64,000 bases of DNA from Metopolophium dirhodum (lineage: Eukaryota; Arthropoda; Insecta; Hemiptera; Aphididae): positions 7,440,001 to 7,504,000 of the forward strand of contig NC_083560.1 in NCBI RefSeq assembly GCF_019925205.1. Direction: 5' to 3'. Shown piece by piece: positions 46,664 to 58,621 of the stretch; within the stretch, counting starts at the first letter, position 1; each line of letters opens with the position of its first letter. Position numbers and translations under genes: made by a program. The notes below the pieces were generated by a model that did not search any database, had not been told where the DNA came from, and worked only from the letters and a program-made list of their open reading frames with translations.

Positions 46664-48773
46664 ATTATCTATGTGTACCTATTACAGTGAGCACTAATAC
46701 AATGTGTTTGCTTATTAACAGTGACACATTAATGTATAAAAATACTTTTAAAAAGTTTTTGAGTACCTATTATACAGTATACCTAGTATTTAATAAACTG
46801 TTATAAATTAGTATTTAAATTATTCCTCAAAAATAATGTTTTGATGTATTTCATATTTAAGTATTAAATACTAATTATTTTTATCAACTAGTACCTACAT
46901 TTTACTAACCGACATATATTATGGGCATTGTAAGCATATATTTCATTTTCATACATTTTATAATTCAATGATTTTAAAAAAATTATATACTGCCAGGTGC
47001 AAGGGTGTCCGCAGGAATTTGTCGAGGGGTGGGCAAAATATTTTACTTTTTACATCTTTTGTCTCACTATCCTATTGGTTCTTAAGTATTTTTGTGACAT
47101 ATTTTCTTTCATATAGACAAGGAATGTAAAAATATTTATGAATTATACGTACTAAGTTACCTACGTACAAGTTTTAACGTAATCTTACAGTATTAATTTT
47201 AATTAATTGTTATGTAATTTTAAATTATCAAATACATTATTTTTTAATACATAAAATGATACCGATGGTTTTATTTATAATCTTAGGTAATTTATAAAAT
47301 TAAATATTTCTAGCCTATTTTGTCATTGATACCACAAAATTAAAAAGTTGTATCTATTGTAGGTATACCGTAAATTTGAATTTATAATTTAATTTTTAAA
47401 TTTGCACATGTTTTTATATGATTTTTATAATAAATATATGATCTTAAGTCTAAACCTATAGGTATAGTAATAAAATAGTTAGTTAAAAAAATTTGCTATT
47501 GCTCATTTCCCTATCATTCTTAACTCGTTAAAATACGTAAATTCGCAAAATTTTGAAGGAAATAACTTTCAAAATAATGATTTCAGCAAATTGTTTTTTG
47601 CACAATTGTTCTAAATTCTTAACTCTTTGAAATATATATGTTTAAAAAAAATCTAAAAAAAATGCTAGGTAGGTGGGTAGATAATAATAGTGGGTGGGTA
47701 ATAAGTGATATTATGATATATTTTATATTTTGTAAAGGTACAAAATTATGTAGAATTTTATCTACCACTCACCACTGTACTTTAAGATTTCGTATTTATT
47801 ATATTTATTTTATTTATTTAGTATTTAGTATTATGTGTTTAAAAAAATGTCTACCCCCTCCCGTATACAAATTCATAATCACGCAACTATTCTGTGATAT
47901 AAAACTATTGTGCAAATTATTTAATTGTAAAATGTAAAATAATATTTTTTTTACAATTTATGAATTATAAAATGTATTTAAAGGAACTTTATGAATAATA
48001 TAAAACAAGAAGTCCTGACTGACTAGATTAGGTATTCAAAAAAAAACACAAATTTGACTTCATCAAAATATTATTTATTTACACAGTGTAATCAGTATTA
48101 TGACTAGTGACATTCGTGTTTTCAAAGTATTTTTATACAATAATGTGTCACTGTTAGTAAGCAAACACATATTATTTGTTATCGCCCTAAGTAGGGGACA
48201 CCCGAATGTCCACTCCTTGATGCCCGAGAACGATTTATGTTTTTGACTATGGCCTATGTCACCACTAACGCCCAATATTGCACTGGATAGGCAACCATAT
48301 GTGCCTGATGCTTGACTGGTAGGCAATTCTACGTACGACGACGACCACAGCGAGGATGGGAAAGATCTACCGAAGGAATGATGATGGTGCAGGCTAGTTA
48401 TGGGGAGGTGGTCTCAGTGGTCGACTCGGTTTGGCGAAAAGACCACAAAGCTCACAAAAACATGGGATAATACTTGAACTAACTTAACACTACTGACGTC
48501 TTGAGATGTGGCAGCGTGACGCTGTAGGCAGAAGTCGACCTGGACGACCTGGGCAGTGACGATACCAGTGACTTATTTGTCTACTTCAAGCACAATAATA
48601 ACAGATAATAATATGCTCCAATGCAACCGTGTGCACAATAATAGTGACAATATATTGTGATCGCTTTATTAGTGAATACATATACGAAAAACAGAATCGT
48701 TTAGTTTGCGGATACAAAAATTAATAATTTGGGTCGCTTTAATAGCGGACCAACAAAAAGAAGTGCAAAAACA
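46664..48773. other. AT-rich host DNA with inverted and direct fragments of the array
   Basis: 46664-47500 shows nothing recognisable. 47510-47640 is a reverse-complement fragment of module T (aactcgttaaaata… with the aatgatttcagcaaattg motif). 47830-48060 is a reverse-complement fragment of module Y (cctcccgtatacaaattcataatcacgc). 48190-48420 is a direct, diverged copy of the Y segment gagaacgatttatgtttttgactatg. This looks like a rearranged edge of the array. The rest, to 48773, holds no gene. Confidence 0.55.
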
Positions 48774-50513
48774 GGGGCCACTTTACCACTCATTACCATG
48801 TAAATATTTTTCAATTCTGTTTGCGGAACATTAAACTAGACTAGTGGATCGTAAAGTTCTCTGACTTACAATGTTTTTAACTCGTGTATCTTCCGCATGC
48901 GCAATAAAACTTACATTTTTTTAAATGGTAACCTGTAATTTAAATATTATATTCGGGTTCATTGATTTTTTTCAATCCATTTTGATGTATCAACTTGTGT
49001 CCTTAACCCAAAATTGACGAAACTTGAGCTAAGTAGAATTAAAAAAATTAAAAAATTAAATTAAATTAGTTTTTTTTTCTAACTGTATGTACTTATTTTT
49101 TTATTCTAAACACCATGAAACAAACAATCAAAATTATTATTATTAAACTAATTAACTATTTACTATTTATCTTATTTTATTATTACACATTATGAAAATG
49201 CATATGGTCTTAATTGGCTGAAACCAAAAGAGAAGAAGTGTATTTTTGTTTCCATCAGAATTATAAATAAGTACCCATCTATTAAAATAATAATGAGCAT
49301 TGGTGTTTCTAGTTTTGTTATCTACCTATAACTATTAAAATGTCATTAGCTATTTTTATATTAGGTATTATGGAACTCATTATCAGAGTTATGTGTTATT
49401 GCAGTCTTAGTAGTTCGACGTTTTTTGTTTGCTATTGTCAATACCTTTAGGTATTATAAAGTTATAGTTTAAATTTTGTTAGAATAAAATATTAATCATG
49501 AATAATAGTGAAAGAGTTCAGTTACTATTGATCTACGGAAAATGTAACAGAAACGCACGAGCTGCAACAAGAATGTACACTCAGCAATATCCAGATCGCT
49601 ATCACCCCAATCGTACTTATGTTCAAAAACTTGCAATTACTTCTTGATGATTTACCTTTAGATATACGTAGAAACATTTATTATCAGCAAGACGGGGCAC
49701 CTGCTCATAATGCCCGAATTGTCCAAGAATTTTTGAGAATAAAATTTGGTGAAAAATTTATTGCAACACATGGACCAGTAGAGTGGCCCCCCAAGGTCAC
49801 CAGATCTAACACCGTTCGATTTTTTTTTGTGGGGAAACTTGAAAAATGTTGTGTATGCTGATTCTCCAATCAATATCCAAGATTTAAAAAATAAAATTAC
49901 ACACGCATGTTACCTCCTAAACGAAAACCAAATACTGGCAGCAACTACTCGTGAATGTTTACGTCGATTTGAGGCATGCACTTTACATGACGGAGGAATT
50001 TTCGAATAGTTTATTTAATAGTTTATGTTTGTAATTTCTGTAAATTAAATTGTAAATAAAAATATATAGTAATATTAAAAAATATAAAATATAAATTTTG
50101 ATTCTTGAAAATACATGTTTAAACATAGTTAATTAGTTTAATAATAATAATTTTGATTGTTTGTTTCATGGTGTTTAGAATAAACAAATAAGTACATACA
50201 GTTAGAAAAAAAAATTAATTTAATTTAATTTTCTAATTTTTTAAATTCTATTTAGCTCTAGTTTAGTCAATTTTGGGTTTAGGACACAAGTTGATACATC
50301 AAAATAGCTTGAAAAAAAATCGATGAACCCGAATATGGTATTTAAATTACAGGTTGCCATTTAAAAAAATGTAAGTTATATTGCGCATGCGCAAGATAAA
50401 CGTGTTAAAAACATTGTAAGTCATAGAAATTTACGATCCATTAGTCTAGTTTAATGTCCCACAAACAGAATTGAAAAATATTTACATGGTAATGAGTGGT
50501 AAAGTGGCCCCTG
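48774..50513 (+). mobile_element. Internally deleted DNA transposon with ~390-bp terminal inverted repeats
   Basis: The left end, caggggccactttaccactc (48774 on), is matched by its reverse complement at the right end (…gagtggtaaagtggcccctg, ending 50513). Pairing continues for about 386 bases, to about 49159 on the left and 50126 on the right, at roughly 90 percent identity. A broken transposase lies between. The target-site duplication could not be fixed because the flanks (aaaaa / tttttt) also look palindromic. Confidence 0.88.
49498..50009 (+). pseudogene. Broken transposase (DUF4817 helix-turn-helix plus DDE C-terminus)
   Basis: The N-terminal piece (49498 to about 49640) has the helix-turn-helix pattern ERVQLLLIYGKCNRNARAA of the DUF4817-type insect transposase family. 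It then runs into a stop. The second piece, in another frame from about 49620, holds IYYQQDGAPAHNARIV, with the second catalytic Asp, then WPP. One extra C in the run at 49788-49793 shifts the frame, after which the family's SPDLTP-DFFLWG motif and the C-terminus (to 50009) follow. Roughly 150 residues of the catalytic core, with the first Asp, are missing between the two pieces. It cannot encode an active transposase. Confidence 0.85.
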
Positions 50514-51559
50514 TTTTTTGGGACACATGGTATACTGACCACCAAGTTTCGACGACGGCCGACAGCCAACTTCCAGACTACACACTACTACTTTTTAAAC
50601 TGCTCCACTTGACTGGTCGACATTTTTCCCACCGTCTTCGCGGAACCACGCTCCACTGTCAACACATTCTAGACATTTTCCGTCAACAAAACAAGACTTC
50701 ATCGTTCCGGCGTTTTGCCAGTTCACCATCGTGGTAGAGGAAACTTTTTTTGGACATTCACGTCACTCCACCATGATGTGCTGAGTTCACCCAAGGACGG
50801 GCAATGCGGATTCTGGTCGACGTCGGTCAACTATCGTCAACAATCGTCTGTCGTAATATAATTAAGCTATCTCCCCTATCCCCCCCTGAAATTCACGATT
50901 TTGTTAGGCGTCGCAAGACGCGGGACCACACATATTCTTGTTCCCCTCAACACGTGCTCCCGGCCGTAAAAGCCCGCACACCCATTCTTCCCGGTAACCT
51001 CGTGTGGACACACCATGAGTGATATGGTATGTAGCCTCCAGTGGGCGGGAAAAATGTGTCGTGGGTAGTCTTTGGTAGTGTCAAAACTACCAGATTCTTA
51101 AAGTGTATAGATGAATCAGGACCTTAAACGTTTTTTTCAAATATTGTAACCTAACCTATTCTAAAACCGCTGGCGTTTGTATATGCAAATTAATTTTACC
51201 CATTTTACTTTCTTGATTTTTAATCAAAAGACTGAAGATCAAGCTGTGATATGAGAAAAATCGGGTAAACCACTCTACCACAGGTTTGATCTGAGTAGGA
51301 TAAATAAAAAAGAGAGTTCTGGAACCCCACCCCAGCCTGCTGGCTCAGCCCTATACCTGATGGCTCAACCCGCGAAACCCGTTGCTCAACCCATATACAT
51401 CTGTACACCTCTGCTCAACCCATATCACATACGTACACGACATTCCCCCCGCTACCCCGCTCTTCATATACCCCCACCACCAATCACGCACTTGTACGAT
51501 ATTCCCCCCGCCACTCTTCCCTATCAATTAGCCGCGGAAAATAGTTTAAAAATTTTTTT
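50514..51559. other. Unassigned flank, no supported gene
   Basis: More GC-balanced than the array (about 50520-51020), then mixed. Frames at 50471-50737, 50804-51022 and 51360-51815 are short and of composition expected by chance; none resembles a known protein. From 51400 on, ccccc(g/a)cc(a)ccac stretches begin. Part of this may belong to the left terminal region of element 2. Confidence 0.4.
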
Positions 51560-51640
51560 GTCGAACCGGGATTCGAACTCGAACAGGTCGCTTCCCATAC
51601 GACAAACACACCACTGCGCAACTTACTCGCTTATGATTAC
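51560..51640 (-). repeat. tRNA-like sequence, probable SINE remnant
   Basis: On the minus strand there is a B-box-like GAGTTCGAATCCC (51568-51580) and, about 35 bases upstream, an A-box-like TTGCGCAGTGG (51611-51622). A T-arm can be drawn, but the 5' and 3' acceptor strands do not pair. This indicates a tRNA-derived SINE head or a decayed tRNA rather than a working tRNA gene. Confidence 0.5.
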
Positions 51641-51702
51641 GAGGTATATTCTATCTCCTTTAACTGGTGTTTACGACAATCGTTCACATACGTACGAGAT
51701 AT

Positions 51703-52025
51703 ATAATTTCCCCCACCACCACCACAGCCACTATACCTTACAAAGGGCCGCCGCGAACGCGCGCGAGCCCGCCACCGCGTTATCATACCTATGTTATCAG
51801 TTATCACATCTATAAATACCTACATACGCACTTACGTACAAACACACATACATACATATATTATAATATAGTTTACATATAATATTCCACTGATATTTCT
51901 AACAATAAACATTCTATAATTTCCCCCCACCACCACCACCACCAACACCACCAACGCTACACCTTACAAAGGGCCGCCGCGAGCCCGCCACCGCGTTATC
52001 ATATCTATGTTATCAGTTATCACAT
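51703..52025 (+). repeat. Direct repeat of about 105 bp near the left end of element 2
   Basis: Copy 1 (51703-51808) and copy 2 (51916-52025) both run from ataatttccccccaccaccacc through ttacaaagggccgccgcg to ttatcagttatcacat. They are separated by about 105 bp of AT-rich sequence. The CCACC-rich head resembles the sequence upstream of LIDC gene B in element 1. The remainder to 52433 has a TATA-like cataaaatcagtcgc (about 52313-52327), which combines a TATA-like box and a TCAGT initiator for the next gene. Confidence 0.75.
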
Positions 52026-52433
52026 TGACGTTAGCATAATCTTTAAATGTTTTCGCACGCATGGCATTCGAGAATTATTACAAAAATGTTTCCCGTTTGT
52101 AAACGTAAACAACTTTAACGAACATGTAGCTTCCTGCATAGCATACAGAAATATAATACACACACACATAAAGGCACATTCCTTTGTAAACATCCTCAGC
52201 GTTAACAGACCTGTAGCTGCATGCATTACCACGATAACTCTGTAGGGACTATTCGATGTCCCCCCACCAATTAATATTTAATATAATCGTCTAAGAACAC
52301 AGTTACACTTCATAAAATCAGTCGCTCTTCATCATTCCAAGTGTCTACATCGCTCCGAGTGTCTACTCTACCCGTGTGCTCGTCTCGTTTTCAACGTTTA
52401 AATCATAATTATTTTTCAGTGTTTAAAATTAAA

Positions 52434-53404
52434 ATGGCTGGTCCAATCGAAAATATAGCAGATATTTACAAGAAAACTTTTAAATATACTCCACCGTCAC
52501 CACCACCCAAGCTCATCGATTGCAGTAATCTAACCATCGACTTCACAGCTCGTAAATTTTTAAACATTGGGATAGATCCTACCGATGAATTCAAAACCGT
52601 GATTCATATTATAACATCTTCGCGGTATGTAAATATTCCTATCGATTTTCTACAAAGTATATTCAGACTTATGGGGAACATTCTATCATTCATACTCGAT
52701 CGTCCAGAAAAATACAAACGAAATTTATTTTTGGATAACGACGTAATTTCAATGTCTAGTATGACATATCACTCGGAGAACACACTTGTTTTAGAATCAA
52801 AAATTCAAGACGGATGTCGTGTTCTGTTAAATCGCACGGATCTTTTGACCTTACAAGATTTAGAATACACCATTTTTGAGATTATCAATAGAAAATCTAT
52901 TATAATTAAACCGATTGTAATACACCAAATTGATCTAATCGCTTCATTCTTAAAATCAAACGTAGCGTTAGAAAATTCTAAGACTGATATGAGAACTCAT
53001 GTGAGGAACATCGATAATAATTATCTTTCAATACATGTTATTGGCGAGAACGACTACATTTTCACAAATCAACTAAAATTATATGCAACTGATTCGATCG
53101 TTCAAAAATGGATGGAGAAAGTAAAAAAATATGAGGTACTAGCAATTTTCCTTTTAGCTTATATTATGTTATGTTAATAAAATATTTTTTATTTACAGGG
53201 ATACAATGACGAGTGTTCCATAGCTTTTTCACCACAATCGTACTTCAGTTCATATCCGCAGGTAATAATCATTTTTAAATCCGACATAACATATTTTAAT
53301 TAAAAAAAAAATTACAGGGAAATCCAGCACAAGAGAGCCACCTCGAAAACATTCAGGAAGGACGTTCGGAAAACGATGGGCCATTTGGACCACAATATAA
53401 TTAA
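52434..53404 (+). CDS. LIDC-family protein, three exons, element 2
   Basis: Proposed exons 52434-53135, 53199-53261 and 53318-53404 with two short phase-0 GT...AG introns (63 and 56 bp); 283 residues. The ATG at 52434 (MAGPIENIAD) is preferred to the one at 52341 because it aligns with the start of the element 1 homologue. Not recognised. It has a Pro-rich N-terminus (YTPPSPPPKLIDCS), IDF-ARKFLNIGIDP, SRYVNIPIDFL, LMGNILSFILD, KYKR, ESK---GCRVLL and TIFE---RK. Exons 2 and 3 give a short polar tail. Poly(A) signal AATAAA at 53438-53443. It is the outermost gene on the left of element 2 and points inward, as gene B does from the right end of element 1. Confidence 0.78.
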
Positions 53405-53950
53405 TTTTTCTGTATTATTATTTTTCTTATTGTGTAAAATAAAAACAAGTGTGATATTTAAAAACAAGTTTTTTTATTTATTAATAATGATAAGGCCGAA
53501 TTGAACCTAATTATAGTTTTTTTTTTTATGTCTAGTTCCTAAATATATTATTCCTTGCATGCAATTTGTATACCGCATCTAGAAAAGGTAACTATACAAT
53601 CTTTAATTATACGTTTAAACTCGATTTTATAGTATTTTTAAAACAGGCGGCTTGAACACTTTACCATACGGATATTAACACACCCGATATATACAACAAA
53701 CCGACGACCCTGTATTATTCATTGTATAACTGAGATCGGTGGTGGCAGCGTCGGCGGCGGCGGCGGCGGCAGGTCTTAGGTAGGGATTTTTTGAATGAAT
53801 GAATGAATAGCCGCTATTCATTACTCCCCATAGTTGATGATATTTTGTCGTACCATATTAACCTATATCTCTCTCGATCGCTCTGTGTCAATACTACGCA
53901 CGTAATATTATCATATAACGTTTTAATTTTTCTTGTTCATTTACTTTAAT
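53405..53950. promoter_or_regulatory. Intergenic region before the element 2 polymerase
   Basis: Contains the 3' end of the LIDC gene, a (GGC)n tract (53752-53770), a (TGAA)n tract and a perfect palindrome with 10-bp arms, aatgaatagc-c-gctattcatt (53802-53822). The polymerase promoter must lie between it and 53950, but no clear TATA box stands out. Confidence 0.4.
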
Positions 53951-56900
53951 ATGTTTAAATGCGAACAATGTTTTTTGAAATTCGTATACAAGTCAAATTT
54001 GATCGCTCACCGAAAAACACATCTCGAAATGTTTAAATGTCGACAATGTCCTTCGGAATTCACTTTAAAACGTAATCTAACTAGACACGAAAAAAATCAC
54101 AACGCCGAGCGTATCCCGTGTATTAGGTGTGGTATTACGTTCAGTTATAAGGCCAGTCTCAATAAACATTTGAAAAATGCTCATGGTATGTATTTTTGTA
54201 TCCACTTTAAATATTTATTATTATTATATTTCAAATGTTTTATCAGGTATAGTACAAATCGCGCCACACGTTTTTGTGCCAGACTTACAGCCTGGTCCAT
54301 CATCCGTTCGTAAAGATTGCGTATCAACTGCACGAGATAAACAAAATGTCCGCTTATCACCCATTCAAGATAACGCGAGGGACGAATTTACGAGTAACGC
54401 GAATGAATGCTGGGAGGTTCTAGACGATATTGATCTTTTCGGACAAAATGATCGCTTATCACCAGAACGAGATAACACGATGGACGAATTTTGGAGTAAC
54501 GTGAATGACGCTGAATGCTTGGAAGTTCTAGACACCGTTGAGAATCTCGGACTTTATGATTTTCAAGGTTAGCATTTTTTTTTTTATAAGCGTGCTATAA
54601 ACTAATTAGTATTTTTTTTTTAAAAAATAAAAGATTCATACACTACGCTCGTTAATGGCAAACGTGTCTCCAGTGCAAATACAACGTCGGCTGTTAGGCT
54701 AAAAAAATTACGTTTAAATCTCGTAAAGTCTTCAGGATTTACACAAATCTCTACATCATCAAATCATGCAATTACCTGGTATTACGTGAAAAATACCAAC
54801 AATATTCAAAACTATATCTACTTTCTTGATTCGATTAAATCCGAACTAATCAATTTACTAAAATCAATTGCGAGTAAAAATCCGATCAAGTTTAATTTAA
54901 AGCTTGAGGCGACATATAATATACCGAATGTGGAATATTCATCGGAAAACCGTGCTTTTAAAACATCGGCTAAGGCGATTTTCTGTGATACCAGAGTACA
55001 GGAAACTGTCGAAGAGGCATTCGCTAAATTAATGAAAGAGCAAGACGAGTATACAAGCAAAGGTAGTGGTTTCACATTATAATGTATAGACGGTTTAATG
55101 TTAGGTGTATATAAATATAAACCTATAGGCGGCTCATCATACATACAACTACCAGGCGCAATAGAAAATAAAAAAGCTGTGATTAATCCGCAGAACTTAG
55201 ACTCACAATGCTTCAAATGGGCGATCCTAGCAAAACATGTTACAGGAAATAATAAACATCGTGTTGGTGATAATTATTTTAAACACCAAGAAAAATATAA
55301 TTTTACAAATCTATCATTTCCAACACCACTAAATCAGATTAAAATTTTTGAAAAAAATAATCCAAACGTCTCTGTCAATGTTTACGGTATCGATAAACAA
55401 TTTCAACCACCAAAATTTCCGGAATATAAAGTATTTCCACTAAGAGTAGTACATGAAGAAAAACCCGATCACTTCGATCTTTTACTAATTTCAGACCAGG
55501 ACGATAACACACACTATAGTTACATCTCTAATTTTTCAAGACTCATTAGCACTCTAAAAACCAAACATAATGGACAGTTAATTTTCTGCAAACGGTGCTT
55601 TACATCATTCGATAAACAACAATACAAATATAAATTAAACGGAGTTGCAGGACTTGAACAACATAAATTAATATGTGGGGAACACAAGCCCATACTACCT
55701 CAGTTACCTGAACCCGGATCAATACTCGAGTTTACTGCATGGGATAAAACGCAACGTCATCCTATAGTAATTTACGCGGATTTCGAAGCAATTCTAAAGA
55801 AAAGTGATGAGAAAATTGGAGAAAAAACAACAGCTTTTCAAGAATACGAGCTCATGAGCTATGGGTTTATGGTTAAAGCAAATGAAGAAATACCAGTGGA
55901 ACTGCTTGAAAAATTCGGAATTCCGACATCGCCTGTAATTTACCGTGGAAATGAAAATAATAAAGACGTGGCGAGACATTTTATAGATAGTATTGTGAAT
56001 ATAGGTCAAAAAATTGAAAAACTACTCAAAACAAACACCCCTATAATTTTCATTATTGAACAGCGGAGAACACATGAAACATGTAATACTTGTAATTTAT
56101 GCAAAACCAAATTTTCTCATGAAAATCATAAAGTGGCTGATCATTGTCATTTATCAGGGAAATTTAGACAATCATTATGCAATACGTGTAATCTTAAACT
56201 TCAAACACCTAACTTCGTACCAGTATTTTTTCATAATTTATCAAATTATGATGCACATTTTATTGTCACTCGTCTCGGGTATGATACAAACTCTATCTCG
56301 GTAATACCAAACAGCGAAGAAAAGTTTATTACGTTTTCAAAATACATTAGCAACTTCTTCACATTAAGATTTATCGACACACTAAGATTTATGGCCTCCA
56401 GTTTATCAACACTTTCAAAAAATTTAATTACACCAGGATTTGAAAAGTTTAGAGACAGTGCAAAACATTTTTCTACACAAGATTTACCACTAGTTACTCG
56501 TAAGGGGGTATACCCGTATGACTACACAGATGAATGGGATAAGCTTGAAGAAACCAGTTTACCGGCGAAAAAATATTTTTACAGTACATTGGACGAATCA
56601 CATATAAAACATGAGGATTTTGAGCATGCAAATACAGTTTGGAATCATTTCAACTGTCAAACACTCGGGGAATACTCTGATCTTTATTTAAAAATCGACG
56701 TGCTGCTGCTGACTGATGTGTTTGAAAACTTCCGAGATCTCTGTATAAGAACTTACCATCTGGACCCATCATTTTACTACACAGCACCGGGATTTAGTTT
56801 TGACTGTATGCTGAAATACACGGGTCAACAACTTGAACTGATTTCGGATTATGATATTTTGTTAATGTTCGAGAAAGGTGAGGCCAGGTTATTTATTAAA

Positions 56901-58621
56901 AAAAAAAAATAATGTGATAAAATATCTGTTTTTATTATAGGAATTCGTGGCGGCTTGACCCAGGCGAGCATGAGGTATGCAAAGGCGAATAATGAAAAGA
57001 CACCAGATTATGATCCAACACAACCAAAATCATGGCTTGTTTATCAGGATTATGAGTATAATGTTATATTTAATTTAATATTAAATTTATTATATTACTT
57101 AAATTGCAGGTAACAACTTGTACGGTTACGCAATGTCACAATTCATGCCATACGGAGGATTTAAGTGGGTTGAGCCGAAACTAGAGGGGCTAAATGATTT
57201 AAACGATAGATCACCAATCGGGCGGATGTATGAGGTCGATATATCATATCCAAAAGAACTTCACGACAAGCATAATGATCTGCCATTCCTACCGAAAAAT
57301 AGTATTCCACCTGGTTCAAAAGTTAAAAAACTTATGGCGACTTTAGAATCAAAGAAAAACTATGTGATTCATTATCGGAACCTGCAGCAGGCTATAGCCA
57401 ACGGACTCGTTGTGGAAAAAGTAGCATATTTATTTTATTTATTTTATTTATTGCATATTTTGTTTTATTGTAGGTTCACAGAGTTGTGCAGTTTAATCAG
57501 TCGGGCTGGCTTAAAAAATACATAGAATTAAACACTGAGATGCGGAAAAAAGCGAGGAACGACTTTGAAAAGGATTTCTTCAAACTCTTAAACAATGCCG
57601 TTTTTGGGAAAACCATGGAATCTTTAAGGAAACGTTTTAAAATGGAGCTTGTTTGTAGTGAAAAACGTTTGCAAAAACTTATAAATCTTACTACATTCAA
57701 ACACTGTACTACGTATGACGAAACCCTCAACGCTGTCTCATTAGAAAACAAAATTATCATGTTTAACAAGCCAATATATATAGGTAAATATATATATATA
57801 TAACTAATTTACTATTATCAAACATATTTTAATATTTTTTTAATTTTCACCAGGTTTTGCAGTGTTGGAAATTTCCAAGACCGTCATGTATGATTATCAT
57901 TATAACGTTATGCAGGCTCATTATAGGGATAAAATTGAGCTCATGTATACTGATACAGGTAAATGTTTTCAAACTATACTAATTTTCATATATTAATTTA
58001 TATTGTAATTTTAGATTCACTGGTATACTATATTCAAACCGATGATTTTTACAAAGACCTGGAGAATAATTCCAATTTACTCGATCGAATGGATACATCA
58101 GACTTACCACAAGATCATCCATGTTACATTGCTGAGCGAAAGAAGATCCCTGGTTTGTTTTCCGATGAAACAAATTCAGAGGTTATGACGCATTTTTGTG
58201 GGCTCAGAGCAAAGTCTTATTCATATAAGATCAATGGCAAGGAGAAGATCAGGGCGAAAGGAATCCGCGGGCATGTAGTCAGAAACCATATGAATTTCAA
58301 CGATCATTATCGCTGTCTGTTTGGTGATACAACTTTGGATGTGATGACGGAGAATGTCTCTATCCGGTCGTTCAATCATCGGTTGAAGACTATTAAATCA
58401 ACCAAATTAACTTATAATAGTTTCGATGACAAGAGGGTTATACTTGAGGATCAAATACATACCTTGGCTCACGGTCACTACTCTATAGAGTGAGTTAGAA
58501 ATAATTGTATATTTTAATTTATTGTACTTTAAATATTTCTGAATTGTATAGGGACACCAGAACACTAGAGCAAGCAGAAGCCGAATTAATACAACTTCCG
58601 GAAGCCGAGCTAGACAGATAG
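53951..58621 (+). pseudogene. Protein-primed family B DNA polymerase with zinc-finger N-terminus, nine exons, damaged, element 2
   Basis: Exons: 53951-54185, 54247-54567, 54634-56877, 56941-57051, 57110-57420, 57474-57783, 57854-57958, 58015-58489 and 58552-58621. They add up to 1394 in-phase codons. Domains: three C2H2 zinc fingers (exon 1); an acidic part with a 35-residue duplication around RLSP--DN--DEF (exon 2); polymerase N-terminus; exonuclease I YADFEA (55770-55787); a Cys/His cluster with DHCH (56082-56205) like endonuclease VII; exonuclease II SNYDAHF; exonuclease III YLKIDVLLLTD; motif A D-NNLYG split by an intron; motif B NNAVFGKT (57591-57614); motif C DTDS also split by an intron. 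Breaks: an in-frame TAA at 55080-55082 and ATGAGT instead of GTGAGT at the exon 5 donor (57052). Both would prevent a full protein unless the stop is read through and an AT-AG intron is used. Confidence 0.85.

Noticed and set aside
51560..51640. Functional tRNA gene
   Set aside because: A- and B-box-like sequences are present but the acceptor stem does not pair.
51360..51815. 151-codon frame rich in Pro/His/Tyr
   Set aside because: Overlaps the tRNA-like sequence and the CCACC repeats; no conserved domain.
55063..55104. 42-bp intron in the element 2 polymerase
   Set aside because: Too short compared with the other introns (53-70 bp) and it would remove a conserved segment; a nonsense change fits better.
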